Under the pieces are notes generated by a model. It saw only the letters and a program-made list of their open reading frames with translations. It did no database searches and had not been told where the DNA came from. Shown in pieces: positions 1-12,800 of a stretch of DNA of 64,000 nt. The translations under genes and the position numbers were made by a program. The stretch spans positions 62,001-126,000 of the forward strand of contig CAUYLG010070425.1 in NCBI GenBank assembly GCA_963573385.1, read 5' to 3'. This stretch comes from Cacajao melanocephalus (lineage: Eukaryota; Chordata; Mammalia; Primates; Pitheciidae). Position 1 is the stretch's first letter. Each line of letters opens with the position of its first letter.

Positions 1-103
1 CTTGCTACCATTAAAATAATCAAGATCAGGAAATTGGTGGCTATAAGAATGGGAAGAAAGGATAGATGTGAAAATTTTTGTGTAGGAGCCAGCTGGACTA
101 GGA

Positions 104-344
104 GATGGATGGATGGATGGGTGGATGGATGGATGGATGGATGGTGGATGGTGGATGGTGGATGGTAGATGGTGGATGGATGGTGGATGGTGGATGGTAG
201 ATGGTGGATGGATGGATGGATGGTGGATGGTAGATGGTGGATGGATGGATGGATGGTGGATGGTAGATGGTGGATGGATGGATGGATGGTGGATGGTGGA
301 TGGATGGTTGGTGGATGGTGGATGGTGGATGGCGGATGGTGGAT
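104..344 (+). repeat. (GGAT)n minisatellite with 33-bp higher-order unit
   Basis: This is tetranucleotide GGAT with interspersed GGT and TAGAT variants. The TAG variants at 166, 198, 231 and 264 are spaced 32, 33 and 33 bp, so part of the array has a higher-order unit of about 33 bp. It lies in PKP1 intron 3. Confidence 0.95.
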
Positions 345-722
345 GGGCTCATGACCATTATCTTCCATTTTCCTAATACAGGATAAAACAAGAGAGATGG
401 CAAGGTGGGTGGGAAGCTTCGCCTCAGGGAATAGGGAGGAAATTTTCCCCAGTGCAGAGAAAATATACTTGCTTGGACCTGGACTGTGACCAGGGGCTCA
501 CTATTCTCACGTGGGGAAAATCCAGTGGGTATAGCCTTCCCTCCTCTGGAGGAAAGGAGCCATTCTCAGGGATGTTCTCCAAGTGGCCCTGTGCTGCCTT
601 GTTTTGGCTTTCCAGAGGGCAGATGAGGCTATGTTAGCTTAGTGTGCCAGGAGGAACTCTGAGCCCCCTCACCAGGGCTCCCAGCCCACCCTGTAACCAC
701 CCCCACTGCCCATTCTTCACAG

Positions 723-867
723 GATCTGCAGTGAGGACATCGAGTGCAGTGGGCTGACGATCCCCAAGGCTGTGCAGTACCTGAGCTCCCAGGATGAGAA
801 GTTCCAGGCCATCGGGGCCTATTACATCCAGCATACCTGCTTCCAGGATGAATCTGCCAAGCAACAG
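723..867 (+). CDS. PKP1: PKP1 exon 4
   Basis: The acceptor is ..cttcacag at 721-722 and the donor is CAG|gtagct at 868. The first base is the third base of a split codon; the frame then reads ICSEDIECSGLTIPKAV and ends in phase 0 with KQQ. It encodes residues 235-282, the beginning of the armadillo domain. Remembered human PKP1 has Tyr where this sequence has Phe in EKFQAIG. Confidence 0.96.
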
Positions 868-3800
868 GTAGCTGGCTGCACACTCTCCTCCTTAGTGGGC
901 CTGCGCAGGGCCTGGATGTGTCGGCCTGACTCTGCTTTTAGAGACGGGTTGGGGGATCTGCAGTCGGCTCCTTCTTGCCCTGCCCAGCTGCCAGGGGCCT
1001 TCGCTTTGCCCAAGGTTAGAGCTGAGCATAGTAACCTTCCGCAGAGCAAAGCCCTCTGTTTCGGTGGACTTTAGGCAGGTACATTTCCTCCACTGGTCAT
1101 GGAAGAGACCAGTGGCAGCCATGGGTTCAACAGAAATCTCCTTTCTCAAATCCCGCCAAAGAATATGACTGCTCCCCACCTCTCAACTCCTGCCCTCCTA
1201 CCTGCTTCCTCTCTCCCACTCCCCTTCTCTCTTCAGGCATCTCACGGTGGAAAACAGGGCCTGTTGATGCCTCCAAAGCTTTGCTGGCAGGAGGGACACT
1301 ATAGGGCCCTGCAGTTCAGTCCAAGGATGTAGTGCCATAATTGTGTTTCCCAGAGTCCCGGATAAGTTTGCATCCGTTTCTACCGTAGGAGAGAGCTGCC
1401 ATGAGAGACTTTCTCTTTTGTCTGTGTTCTGCTTGAGGGTTTTGAAATAGATTTATATCCACTTTCTTCTTGGGTCCTCACCACTGCTCTCCAGAGGAGG
1501 AAAGCAGGGTTCAGGAAGGAGGAGGCACCCTAGCTGAGGGTCTCCCGACTAGGATCTGAATCCAGGTCTTTCCGTTCACGATCTGGGTCAGTTATCATGA
1601 CCTCACATTGCTTATTTATTTTGGTTGACTTGAATCTTTCTGAACTGAGATTTTTTTTGGTCTGAAAAAAAAATCAGCTTTGAGTACAGAATGACCAGAT
1701 CAACCTCAGCTCCCTTGAGCAGGTGGTGTGGCGACTCTCTCTCCCGGCAGGTCTATCAGCTGGGAGGCATCTGCAAGCTGGTGGACCTCCTCCGCAGTCC
1801 CAACCAGAACGTCCAGCAGGCCGCGGCGGGGGCCCTGCGCAACCTGGTGTTCAGGAGTACCACCAACAAGCTGGAGACGCGGAGGCAGAATGGGATCCGC
1901 GAGGCCGTCAGCCTCCTGAGGAGAACAGGGAACACGGAGATCCAGAAGCAGCTGACCGGTAGGACGCCGCGGCCACGGAGAGCTACCGCGGGGGCTGTGC
2001 AAGGCCACTGGCTGTGGCCCCAGGCTGGGGTGCAAGCCAGTCCCTCCAGGCTGGGACAAGACATAGCTGGGCAGATTTGGCCTGGGGCTAATATCCTGAG
2101 AGTTTAGCGACACTGGCCTTGGCCTGATTAGGGGTGTCCAGAGGGTGAGCCTGGGTGGTGTGCACACACACAAGGGGTCACCATCTTTCTGAGGTTAGAG
2201 AGTAAGAGTGGGAAGGCTGGTGTCCAGGCAAGATCATATTCCACAAGCCCTGGGGTTCACAGGTGATAGAGAGAAAGGCTGAGGGGGAAGGGGTTAATGG
2301 GTCTTAAGCACCTACCCTGTGTTCAAGAAATATGGTAAGCACTCAAGGTTGAGGGCACAAGAGGAAGAAGTCATAGACTGGGAAGATCAGACCATGTACA
2401 GAGTAACAATGGATAAGTATTTCTGGAATGACTTTCAGATGGAAAAGAGAGTATTAGAAGAGCCCAGGTGATAAAATTGATACTAAAAACCACTGATCAA
2501 TCAAACGTTTTTTGATCACTTTCCACATGCATAATTTTGGCCTTGACAGAGAACTCTGAGATGTTCCCTGACCTCAAAGAACCTGCAGTCCGGTTGGGAC
2601 CGTGAGAAATGGCCGAATGGAACGGTCAGACAATAGGTTCTGTACAGGCCTACCTGGAAGGTGATGTTTCAGTGGGGCCCATTTGCTAGAGTCCAGGCTG
2701 GTGCTGTTACCTCAATCCCTAGGGCTTCCTGAGCCTGGCACAAATTGGGCTGATGGTCTCTGATCCCCAGGGCTGCTCTGGAACCTGTCCTCCACTGACG
2801 AGCTGAAGGAGGAACTCATTGCTGACGCCCTGCCTGTTCTGGCCGACCGCGTCATCATTCCCTTCTCCGGCTGGTGCGATGGCCACAGCAACGTGTCCCG
2901 GGAAATGGTGGACCCTGAGGTCTTCTTCAATGCCACGGGCTGCTTGAGGTGAGAGAGGAGGACACATGGGGCCTTTTTGTCCCAGTCTTGGGCCCTTCCC
3001 CAGGTGCCCCCATTTCAGCCAACGTTCAGCCAGCACATAGAACAAACATAACAGACAAGCCGGTGCTGGCTCTTCTGGGCAGGCTCCAGGACACAGGGGC
3101 TCAGGCCCTCCTAACGTCCCTGGATCTGGATAAGGCTCAGGACCCTACCACCCCCTTTGAGGGAATGCAGCGGACATTAGTCAGGAATCCGTGAGTGAAA
3201 ATACCTGGATCTGAATATCCAAACTGGTTCAAGCATTTCACTCCTCCACCCCCCGAAAAAATGCATTTCTTGTGCTATCTTGAAGAGTGTTCTTTTATTC
3301 AAAAGTCTACCGATTGGTTGCTAATGAGTCACTTCCCGGCTGTGGTGTTAAAACCGTTTGCCGTGTTCATTGGCATGAAGATGGCACTGCTTTGGCCAAA
3401 GTTTTCTAAGTTCCGTACCAGGGTGTGGCAGCTGGTGGGAGGGCTTGTTCTAGAAGCTGAGGTTTACAAGCTGACGGGAGGGGTGGCTTGGAGCCCTGGA
3501 GCAGGACCCCTTTTAGGGTCCCAACTTGCTCTAATGGGGTTTGTCTTCCCCAACTCCTGAGAACCACCCCCCCCCGCCCCAGAATGGTAGGTGCAGCTGG
3601 CATGTGCCTCTGTGTCTCAACTTGCGCTTCTCCCTACCAGCCTCAGCAGCAGCCCCCAGGAAGCAGAGAGGTTGGGGAGATGAAAACCCAGGGTAATTAA
3701 GAGTTTTATGGGGCTGAAGTACGACTGTAGCCACACCCCACCTGCGCCAGGCCGAGGAGCCCAGATTGCTTGGGAATGAGCTTACTGCTAGGGGCAGAAC

Positions 3801-6800
3801 ACAGCTTGCATGGAGAGGGAGCTTCTGGTGCCCAGCCCGGCCACCCACAGCCCCACTTCTGATCCAGCATCAACAGGGCTTCTGCCTGCCCCACAGAAAG
3901 AGGCTGGGCATGCAGGAGCTTCCAGCGCTTGTTCCACAAAAGGCCACTAGTAGCAGGGTGTGAGCCTTGGGCTGCAGCTGCAGAGGGGCCATTGCCACAT
4001 GGAGCCATTGCCAGTTGTAGAGTTACTGGGCAGAGCAAAGGGGGAGAAGAACTGAGTGCAAATGGGACCTGATTTCAGCCTCAGCAAGGGCCAGGCAGAA
4101 TTGGCTAAATGGTTTCCCTTTCCTTCCTTTTTCTTCATCTTTTCTTCCCTTCATTCCTTTCCTCTCTTTCCTCGTCTTCCTTCCCTCTACCACAACCTGC
4201 AATCTCCACCTCATCATCTCCTCTCTGCTCTCCCCTCCCCTGCCTGTCCCCCACCACACTCTCTTGTCCCCACCTTCCCTGTTCTTTCTTCTCCCTTTCT
4301 CTGCCCTCTCCCACCCTCTGTCCTCTGCCTCAGGAACCTGAGCTCCGCCGATGCAGGCCGCCAGACCATGCGTAACTACTCAGGGCTCATTGATTCCCTC
4401 ATGGCCTATGTCCAGAACTGTGTGGCAGCCAGCCGCTGTGATGACAAGGTGAGTGCACCCCCTGGTGGTACCCCGACCCCCAGGCCCAGCCCACTATGTT
4501 TTCTGGGTGCCTTTGAGGCCTGGCCCAGTGACAAGACAGGAGCACAGAGTCAGGGGTGGTAGAAGGGGCATCTGGATGCAGGGCCTGGTGGTGGCTACAG
4601 GGATGGGCTCTGGGGACAGCGTGCCCGTGGAAATCCAATCTCCCGCACTTAGAAGCAGAGTGGATGCCGCTGCTTCCCCAATCTCTCTGCTCCCCAGTTC
4701 ACTCTTCACTCTCACGGAAATGGTCGTGATCATATCAACCTCAAGGGTTGTCTGAAGGACTTGATTAGTTAATACACAAAACACGAAGAGGGCCTGGCAC
4801 GGAGGGAGCTCCCAGCGAGTATCTCTGGCTGTGCTGTCATTGGCGCTGCCAAGCCCTGCCCCGCAGCCCCGAGGAGTCCACACTGGTGCTCCCAGGGCTT
4901 AGTGTCCTCCCTGAGACGAGGCTCCTTCTGCCACTGCCGTCTTCCCTCTGCCTCCCAGAAAAGCCATCGGCAGAGTCACCTTCCTGCCCTCTCTAGGCTT
5001 CTGGACACACAGCACAGACAGAAAGAAAAACAGTCACGGAAGGGCAGATAAACAGAAGGCTGATATGTCCCCAGCACAGCAAGAGAGTAGCTCAGGGGAC
5101 AAGTCCAGCAGGCCCCAGATCACCAGGGCACTGGCTGGGCATCACAGCACCTCGGTTCTCAGCATAGTTTCCCTGAGGAGGGATTTTTATCTCCTGCTCC
5201 CCGCACTGGAAGCAACAGCTCTGGGTCACTATGAGTCAGCTTCTAGACTAACCCAAGCGTCCGAGAGCCTTGTCGCTGGGCTGCTCAGCCTGGTTCCTAT
5301 GGGCAAGATGCTTTTCTGCCGTGGGCACAACATCCCCAGTACCTGTGTAACCCCAAGCCTCGGAAGTCAGATTCCCTTAGACCCCAGCAAGGGCCAGACA
5401 TTTAGGAGGGTAAATATGCTGCTCCCAAACCCTAGTCTTGGGGATTTGCCAAAGGAAATTGACCACGTTCTGGGCCCAGCTGCCATGAAGAAGCCCTGGG
5501 TGTTGTTAGTGTGGAGTTAGCGCCGCTGACATTGACAGCCGAGGACTGGTCACGGGAAGAGGGAATGATGGGGGCACTCGATGGCTTTGGCATTTAGAGG
5601 CATGGGGCTTCTTCTGGAGGAGTTTATTCTGGGAGGGAAGACGCATTCTTCAATATCCCAGTCTGACCATGGGCATGCTGTCATAGCAGTCCTACCACAC
5701 GCTAGGTCCCGTGAAAAGTACTTTCTCTGTATCATATTTCCAATAGCCTAGTGAAGCGGATGACTGTAGTCCCATTTCACAGCTGAGAAAGCTGAGGCCC
5801 AGAGAAGTGAGGCTGGTCAAGTTAACGCGGCCAGGAAATGGCAGATTCAAACTCAGGTCCCAGAGGTGGCCCTGGGAGACTTTCCAGGCTGAGAGTGTGT
5901 GGGGTGCCTGGGCTCGTCTCTCCCGATACAGCCCAGGTGCCTCTGCTCTCTTATTAGTTAGGGTAGGTGGCAGGCCAGGAGCCTATCAGGCTGGATGGAG
6001 GCTCAGGCCCCTGCCTCTGCTTGGTCCCCAGTCCGTGGAAAACTGCATGTGTGTCCTGCACAACCTCTCCTACCGCCTGGACGCCGAGGTGCCCACCCGC
6101 TACCGCCAACTGGAGTACAACGCCCGCAACACCTACACGGAGAAATCCTCCACTGGCTGCTTCAGCAACAAGAGTGACAAGATGATGGTGAGTACAGCAT
6201 CGGCAGTGCCCCATCGAGGACCCCACCAGGTGCTGCTGCTTCATCTGCCCTTTCCTCTGGGCCCTCCTGGAGCCTGAAGCCAGCCCTAAGGGCCAGGCCC
6301 AGGCCAAAGCCTTGGCTGGGGCTCATGTTGCACTCCGGGCACTGGGTAGAGGCCATTCATCTTGCACAGCGGGGAATCTCTTGGAACTATAGCGGCTAGA
6401 CCACCTTAGAGGTCAGAAACTCCAGCCCTCTGTTTGCAGGCCTTGGTCTTTCTTACTGTATAATGGGTCAAGTCTCCCCCATCTTCTCCCTTACCCTTGA
6501 GGATTTGAGGGAAGCCAGAACTCTCACTCTTTCTGGCCTTGGTTCCCACCATCTCCTGAGCCCTCCCAGGTTTCCCCAGAAGCAGAAGCCTGCCGGGGAG
6601 GGGTGGTCAGGCCTCTTTCACTGGACTCGGCTGTGGAATCCTAGACCACCCCCATTGGTCCAGGGTGGGTTAAACCTACTTTCTGAGTCTGGAAGGGGAG
6701 GAAGCATCATAATGGGAGCGCCCAAAGCAGCCCCACGTATCTGGAAGGTTTGGGCCGAGGCTGCCCTGGAGCACAGTTCCCAGGATGCCAGGATGCTCTC

Positions 6801-9800
6801 TTCTCCCACGCCCTGGGAAGTCTGGGGAACCGTGGCCCATTCCTGCAGCCCCTGGAGCTGCTGCAGGGCACAGAGGAAAGGGGTGCCATGGGGCGGTCCT
6901 AGGCTCCCTGCCTCCGCAGGCAGGTCCTCAGCTCGCCCTATCTGGAACCACGACCCTGAGGCTGGGAGATGGGGACAGAGTGCCTGGGTTGTGTCCTCTC
7001 ATGAAACTCGTCACTGACCAGCTCTTCATCCTCAGAACAACAACTTTGACTGCCCCCTGCCCGAGGAGGAGACCAACCCTAAAGGCAGTGGCTGGTTGTA
7101 CCATTCAGATGCCATCCGCACCTACCTGAACCTCATGGGCAAGAGCAAGAAAGACGCCACCCTGGAGGCCTGTGCCGGTGCTCTGCAGAACCTGACGGCC
7201 AGCAAGGGGCTGGTAAGCGGGGCTGCACCTTCTCTCCCGCAGCACCCTCGTCCTCCAGCCACTGCTCCCTGCTTTCCCCCCCAGCCTGACCCCTGGCTTC
7301 GGAGCTTCCTATGAGCAGAGTGCCTGGCATGTGCTGAGCTCTGGGTTGGGCACTGGAGAAATGCCCTTGCCCTTCGAGAGCTGCTGGGAGGCACAGATTG
7401 GGTGCGCCCACTGAGGTTGGATTCTGTCCATGCCCACAGTCCTCTTGGCCACATGGTTCTTGGTCCCAGGGGCTCTGCCTGGGGTCAGGGAGAGGGGAGA
7501 GAAGGGTGTTTGTGGCAAAAGGAGTCTCCCATTTGTTGAATTGACAAAGGTGGAAGAAGAGGGTTTAGGGTCCAAGCAGGTCCAGAGAAGATGTGACAGA
7601 ATGCGTACAGATGTTGGGTTGAGGGGCACAGTGGTATGGGGTGGAGCCAGAGGAAACCTGTTTGCAGTCAGGAAGAGTGGAGATGGGCCAGGCGGCCCCC
7701 CGTTCTTCAGCTTTATTTAAGGCAAGAGAACTGAGCAGCAGCAGCTCTAGGGTGAACCGAGGGCAGAAAACTTCCCCAGCTGTGAGGAATGAGGCTGGGC
7801 AGCTCCGAGAACGCCAAGCCCACCTGGACCTGTTACACCCAGGGTGGCCATGTTGCTTAGAGGCCTGGACGAACTGGCCTACCTCTAGGGGACCCCAATT
7901 CTGTCTCCATGTGGGCCCAGACCCTCTCTTAGCCCTCTTTTCTCAAGCAAGCCCTCAACAAATATGTTGTCTTCTAGAGAGGTAGGAAAGTTGGAAGAAG
8001 ATGGCCAGATCTCTAACTGACGCACACTCTTGGCCGTATAGTTTCATATGGGCAGGTAGTGCTGGGAGACGTAATGGGCGCAGCGCTGAGACTGGGGCGA
8101 GAGAGCAGCGTCGGATGCTTGGGTTAATCTAGAAGCTGACTCTTGGTCGCTATGAGTAGGGGAAATGAGCCTTCCCTCTCTCCATCCATCTGGGCTGCAG
8201 GCTGATCCGGGAGACGGGATCAGGGCGGGAAAGGGGAGGTGCGTGTTAGCCTGGGTTTCTGTTGTTGCCCACATGTGAGCAGATCTTTGCGTCTGCTAGT
8301 GCTTCCAAGGTGAAAGAGAAAGGGTTCTGGGATGTCTGCCTTTGGGATTCCTTGCCTCTTTCTGCCTGTCGTGGTGCCTGGGAAGCCATAGGCTAGATCC
8401 TCACCCGCTCCTCCTCTCTTAGATGTCCAGTGGCATGAGCCAGTTGATTGGGCTGAAGGAAAAGGGCCTGCCGCAAATTGCCCGCCTCCTGCAATCTGGC
8501 AACTCTGATGTGGTGCGGTCCGGAGCCTCCCTCCTGAGCAACATGTCCCGCCACCCTGTGCTGCACAGAGTGATGGGTAAGACCCTCCGTCTCCTCCCCC
8601 TCCAGCCAGGACATGGCAGGCTCCCTACAACTCAAAGCCTGTTGGAAGGTCACCCTTTAAGCCACTCCCTGGGATGAGCATTCCAGAAAAGGAAGCTGAC
8701 CAAAAGCAGGTGTGGAGACAGGAGGGGGGCCTGTCACCTAAGGGCTGGGAGCAGATCTGCAAAGGTCCTATCTGGGTCTCTGAGCCCTGAGTTGGAGCTG
8801 GCAGGAAGCCCTGAAGGCCACCCGTCTCAGAGCCTGGCAGAAGACTATCCAAGAGTATGGCCCCAGAGGGAACCCCTCACTCATCCTGACCCTGTGCCCC
8901 AACTCCTTCCTCTCCCAGGGAACCAGGTGTTCTCCGAGGTGACCAGGCTCCTCACCAGCCACACTGGCAACACCAGCAACTCCGAAGACATCTTGTCCTC
9001 GGCCTGCTACACCGTGAGGAACCTGATGGCCTCGCAGCCACAGCTGGCCAGGCAGTACTTCTCCAGCGGCATGCTCAACAACGTCCTCAACCTGTGTCGC
9101 AGCAGGTGGGAGGGGTGCCCCCAGGGGCTGGGCCCCCGTCGGAGCCCTCCTCACTCTGCACAGCAGGAGGCAGTCCCGCAGCTCTCCATGGAGCAGGGGA
9201 AGCACTCACGGCAGGGGAAGCTAGGGATGGGGGAGGCTTGAATGGAGGAGAAGTTCCAGAAGCCGAGAGTGCATGGAGCGAAGGGTCCAGCATCCGGTCC
9301 TCCGGGCTGCACAGAGAGAAGACGCAATACACTTCCCGCTGGGGGACTCGGGGGCACAGGGTCCTCAGAGGGCCAGCAAGAGGTGTGGGGCAGCAGGTCC
9401 AACTGCAGAGGGACTTTATCCTGCTCTGCAGGGCTCCCTCTCCCCAGGACAAGGGCTGGGGACTGGAGTGGAAGAGCACTACCACTTCATAGCCCCTGAG
9501 ACGGGTCCTGGGGTACTCTAGGTAGGCAGGGGCGTGGGGTTGTGCCCACTGCATAGGGTGACCAGCTCACCACACCCCAATGGGGCTCCTCTCTTTTGCA
9601 CACCTGAGGCCCCCTCTGAGGCTTCACCTGTGTCCAGGCCCCGGCCGTGGGGGTGGGAAGGAAGAGGGTGTTCCTTCTCGCGCCTCCTGGACTCTCATCT
9701 CACAACTGCGCTTCTCACCTGCCCAGCGCCTCACCCAAGGCTGCAGAAGCTGCCCGACTTCTCCTGTCTGACATGTGGTCCAGCAAGGAACTGCAGGGTG

Positions 9801-12800
9801 TCCTCAGACAGGTAAGAGCCCAGGACATCTTCCTCCTCTGAGTTCTTCCTGCACATGAGCGGAGTGCCTGGCGTATGCTGGGCTCTAGGCTGGGCACTGG
9901 AGAAACACCCCTGCCCTTCGGGACAGTCTGAGAAACAAAGACACATGTATATGAAAATGAGTGTGATAAACATTCTCATCAGGTCTCTAGGCTCTGGGCT
10001 CTGCGAGGCATGCTGAGAACATGGAGGGCCGAGGAAGTGAAGGAAATGTGTAAGAGGCCTGGGGTGGGGTCCTTGGGTAGCAAACTGGAAAGTGGAGTGG
10101 ACAAAAGGCGCACAAGCCATCAGAGGGCATGGTGTGTGCTCTAGCTAGAAGAGCAGGCTGGGGCTCGATTACAAAACCCCTTTAATTTCAGACTGAAGAG
10201 CTTGGACTTATACCTTTGGCCCCAGAGGCCATTCGAAGTTTTGAATAGAGGGTCTCATGATCAAAGCAGCACTGGAAAGACTCATCCCACACCGTGAGCA
10301 AGGCAGGGTGGGCTGAGAAGCCTGCAGGCTGCTGTCCTTGTCTATCATTGAAAGAGAACACTTGAATGATCTGAAGTCCAACCAGACTACACAGAATGAC
10401 TTCAGCCCTGACAAAAGCCCTCACGGGACCCTGCTGTGAATGTAGATGCTGTGGTGTGAGGAACCCCACCTCTGTTCTCTGCTGCCAGTGAACATCTGTT
10501 TGTAATCTGCGTGTCTTGCAGATTACAGACAAAATAGGCCACGAGAGCCTTTACAAATGGCCACACCCTCCATTCTCCTCTCAGAGGAAGGAAGGTGGCA
10601 CATGGCAACATGAAGGGGCAAGCCCAGCATCGTCAAAGGGCCAAGGGCCAGCTAAGCCTTATGTAGAAACACATGGTCTTCCCCAGGGTAGACCACAGAC
10701 CAATCAAGATCAACACTAAGGTTGAATCCTGCATAGGCCTGTGGCAACCCTGGAGTAAGGGGAATTAAGGTAATAAAGAACATTCCTTACATTCTCTTCT
10801 TCAGCATAATTCCATGACTATATTTCTATTCCACAGTTGTGGTTAAATACAAGTTAAATACACGTTGTCCTGTGGTGACATTGGCCTCCTCTCTGTCCTC
10901 AACCCCTCCCCACCTAGCCAGGTACAGAATCCTCTAGGGTATAAGGTCTTATTGTATGACTGCTTCACATGGCCCCTTCTTTCCATTCCTTGGTGATGAG
11001 GACAGACGTAAAGTATAGCAGGCAGAAGAAACCGAGTAGGGGGGCTGACAAGGCTGCAGCTCTTAGCTTGGAGGCTCTGGTTATGTTCACAAAGACAGAT
11101 CAGATGCGGGGAGGCTGAGAAGGCTTTGAGGTGGGAGTCAGAGGGGTCCCAATTTGGAGAGGCTGGGTTTGGAAGACTTGGATGGAAGTCCAGGCTAGAG
11201 GTAGTGTGGGGCCTGGCAGAGGGGCCAGAGCTGCCATACAGAGTGGAGCTTTGTTCAGGCAGGCAAAGCCATGAGAACAGGCAAGACCACAATGGGATGC
11301 ATGTGCGTGGAAAAGTCTTGAGGGACAGGACAGAAGTATGCAGACCATCCACTGGGGACAAGGAGGAGGAAAGGCCAGGGAAAGGAGGGCGCCAGAAGGG
11401 GCTGAAAATCTGGTGAGGATAGAAAGCTCTAAGGAAGTCAGGGCCGCAGTTCCCAGCACTACTGAGAGGACCAGGGTTGGACACCGGGAAAGGCCCTGGA
11501 TCGGGTGCTTCAGAAGCCTCTGGAGCCCTCCAGGAGCACTGCTGACCAAGCAAGGGGAGCCCCATGGGGCCTGCTGCAGCGGGCGGAGCAGCGGGTGGGG
11601 ATGGATGGGGAGGTGCTCGGAGGAGACGCTGCTCACTGCAATTTGGCCTGGAGAAAAAGGAGCGAAAGAGTGGGTAAAAAGAGATCTGTTTAAAGACAGA
11701 GGGGACCCAAGCATCTCTGTCATGGGAGGAAAGGGAGTTGGCAGAGAAGGGAGAAGGATGAGGATGGAGGACAGGGAAGCCTGGGGACCGGTTGAGTGGC
11801 CTGGGGTAGAAGGAGGCACAGCTCTTCCTCCAGCACAGCAGGGGACAATAGGGAGGCCAGGAACCCATGATGGCCAAAGATGGTTGGGGAAACCTGAAGT
11901 CACAGCAAAGAGTGGCCCTTGTTCTCCATGTGACAGTCTAGATCTCCTTTCTAATACCACTGCAGTGAGTGTGGGCTTGGCAAATGGCAGCTGCCAGGTA
12001 GACAAAGGGAGACAGAGAGGCAGGTGAGGAGGACCAGCGAGAGCCTCCTCCTGCTGTGTGATGGTGCTCCAAAGCATTGAGCTTACCCCAAAGCACAAAC
12101 AGAGCCCACCCCTGGCCCAAGACACACACAGAATCCACTGACATCACCCTCGGTGGGAATTCCCTTCTACATGATGCCTTTGGGAACCAGCATCCCCATT
12201 CAGTCTCCAGTCCTCCCTCCAGCTGCGTTTGACAACAACCTAAGGCATCATCTAGTTGATGATTCTGTTCCCAAAGTGCCTTCACATCCACCACGCATTG
12301 AGTTGTCACAAGCACTGGTGAGACAGGCCACGTGGCTTGTGTCCATTTTGCTGAATAGGGAATCAGGGTCCAAGGAGTTTGTCTTGATTCAGTGAGTCAG
12401 GGCAGGAGCCAAGCTTGACAGGAATGAGCATGCAAATCTGCAGAGGAAAAACGGCATCATGTAATACGTGCTTAAAGGCGGTAGGAGCAGGGCTTCAAAT
12501 CAGCTGTTGTTTCGGATCCGCTATCCATCCCCCTTCCTGTTCCCACAGGTCGGGGATGGCTGACTTGGCTTTCAGAGCTCAGGGCTGGCAGCAGGACCCT
12601 CTTCTCAAGGGCACCTGAGTCTATTGCTGCATTCACATTATGCTGTCCACATTCACTCGAAAGCATGTATTGAGCACCTGCTGTATGCTAGGAGGAATAA
12701 CAGGAACAAGACTCACTCTCCACCCAGTAGCCGCTCAGGGGCTAGGGGGGCTGGAGGTGAAGAGACGAGTAAACAGAACCTTCTAGCACAGCAGCTTCTC

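Noticed and set aside
98..403. Open frames on both strands over the GGAT array (Trp/Gly/Asp-rich or His/Pro/Ser-rich)
   Set aside because: They follow from the repeat, which lacks stops; the 11-residue periodicity is the 33-bp unit translated.
1706..2173. A 155-codon - strand frame opposite PKP1 exon 5
   Set aside because: Antisense shadow of a conserved coding exon; no support on that strand.
3641..3692. Competing candidate for the PKP1 1b exon after a good acceptor (cttctccctaccag)
   Set aside because: The next usable donors give about 30 or 52 nt, not 63, and the frame does not fit the known 21-residue insert.
11100..12125. Treating the 341-codon intronic frame as a gene
   Set aside because: No domain, no splice or promoter signal, strong strand bias in purines; kept only as a low-level observation.
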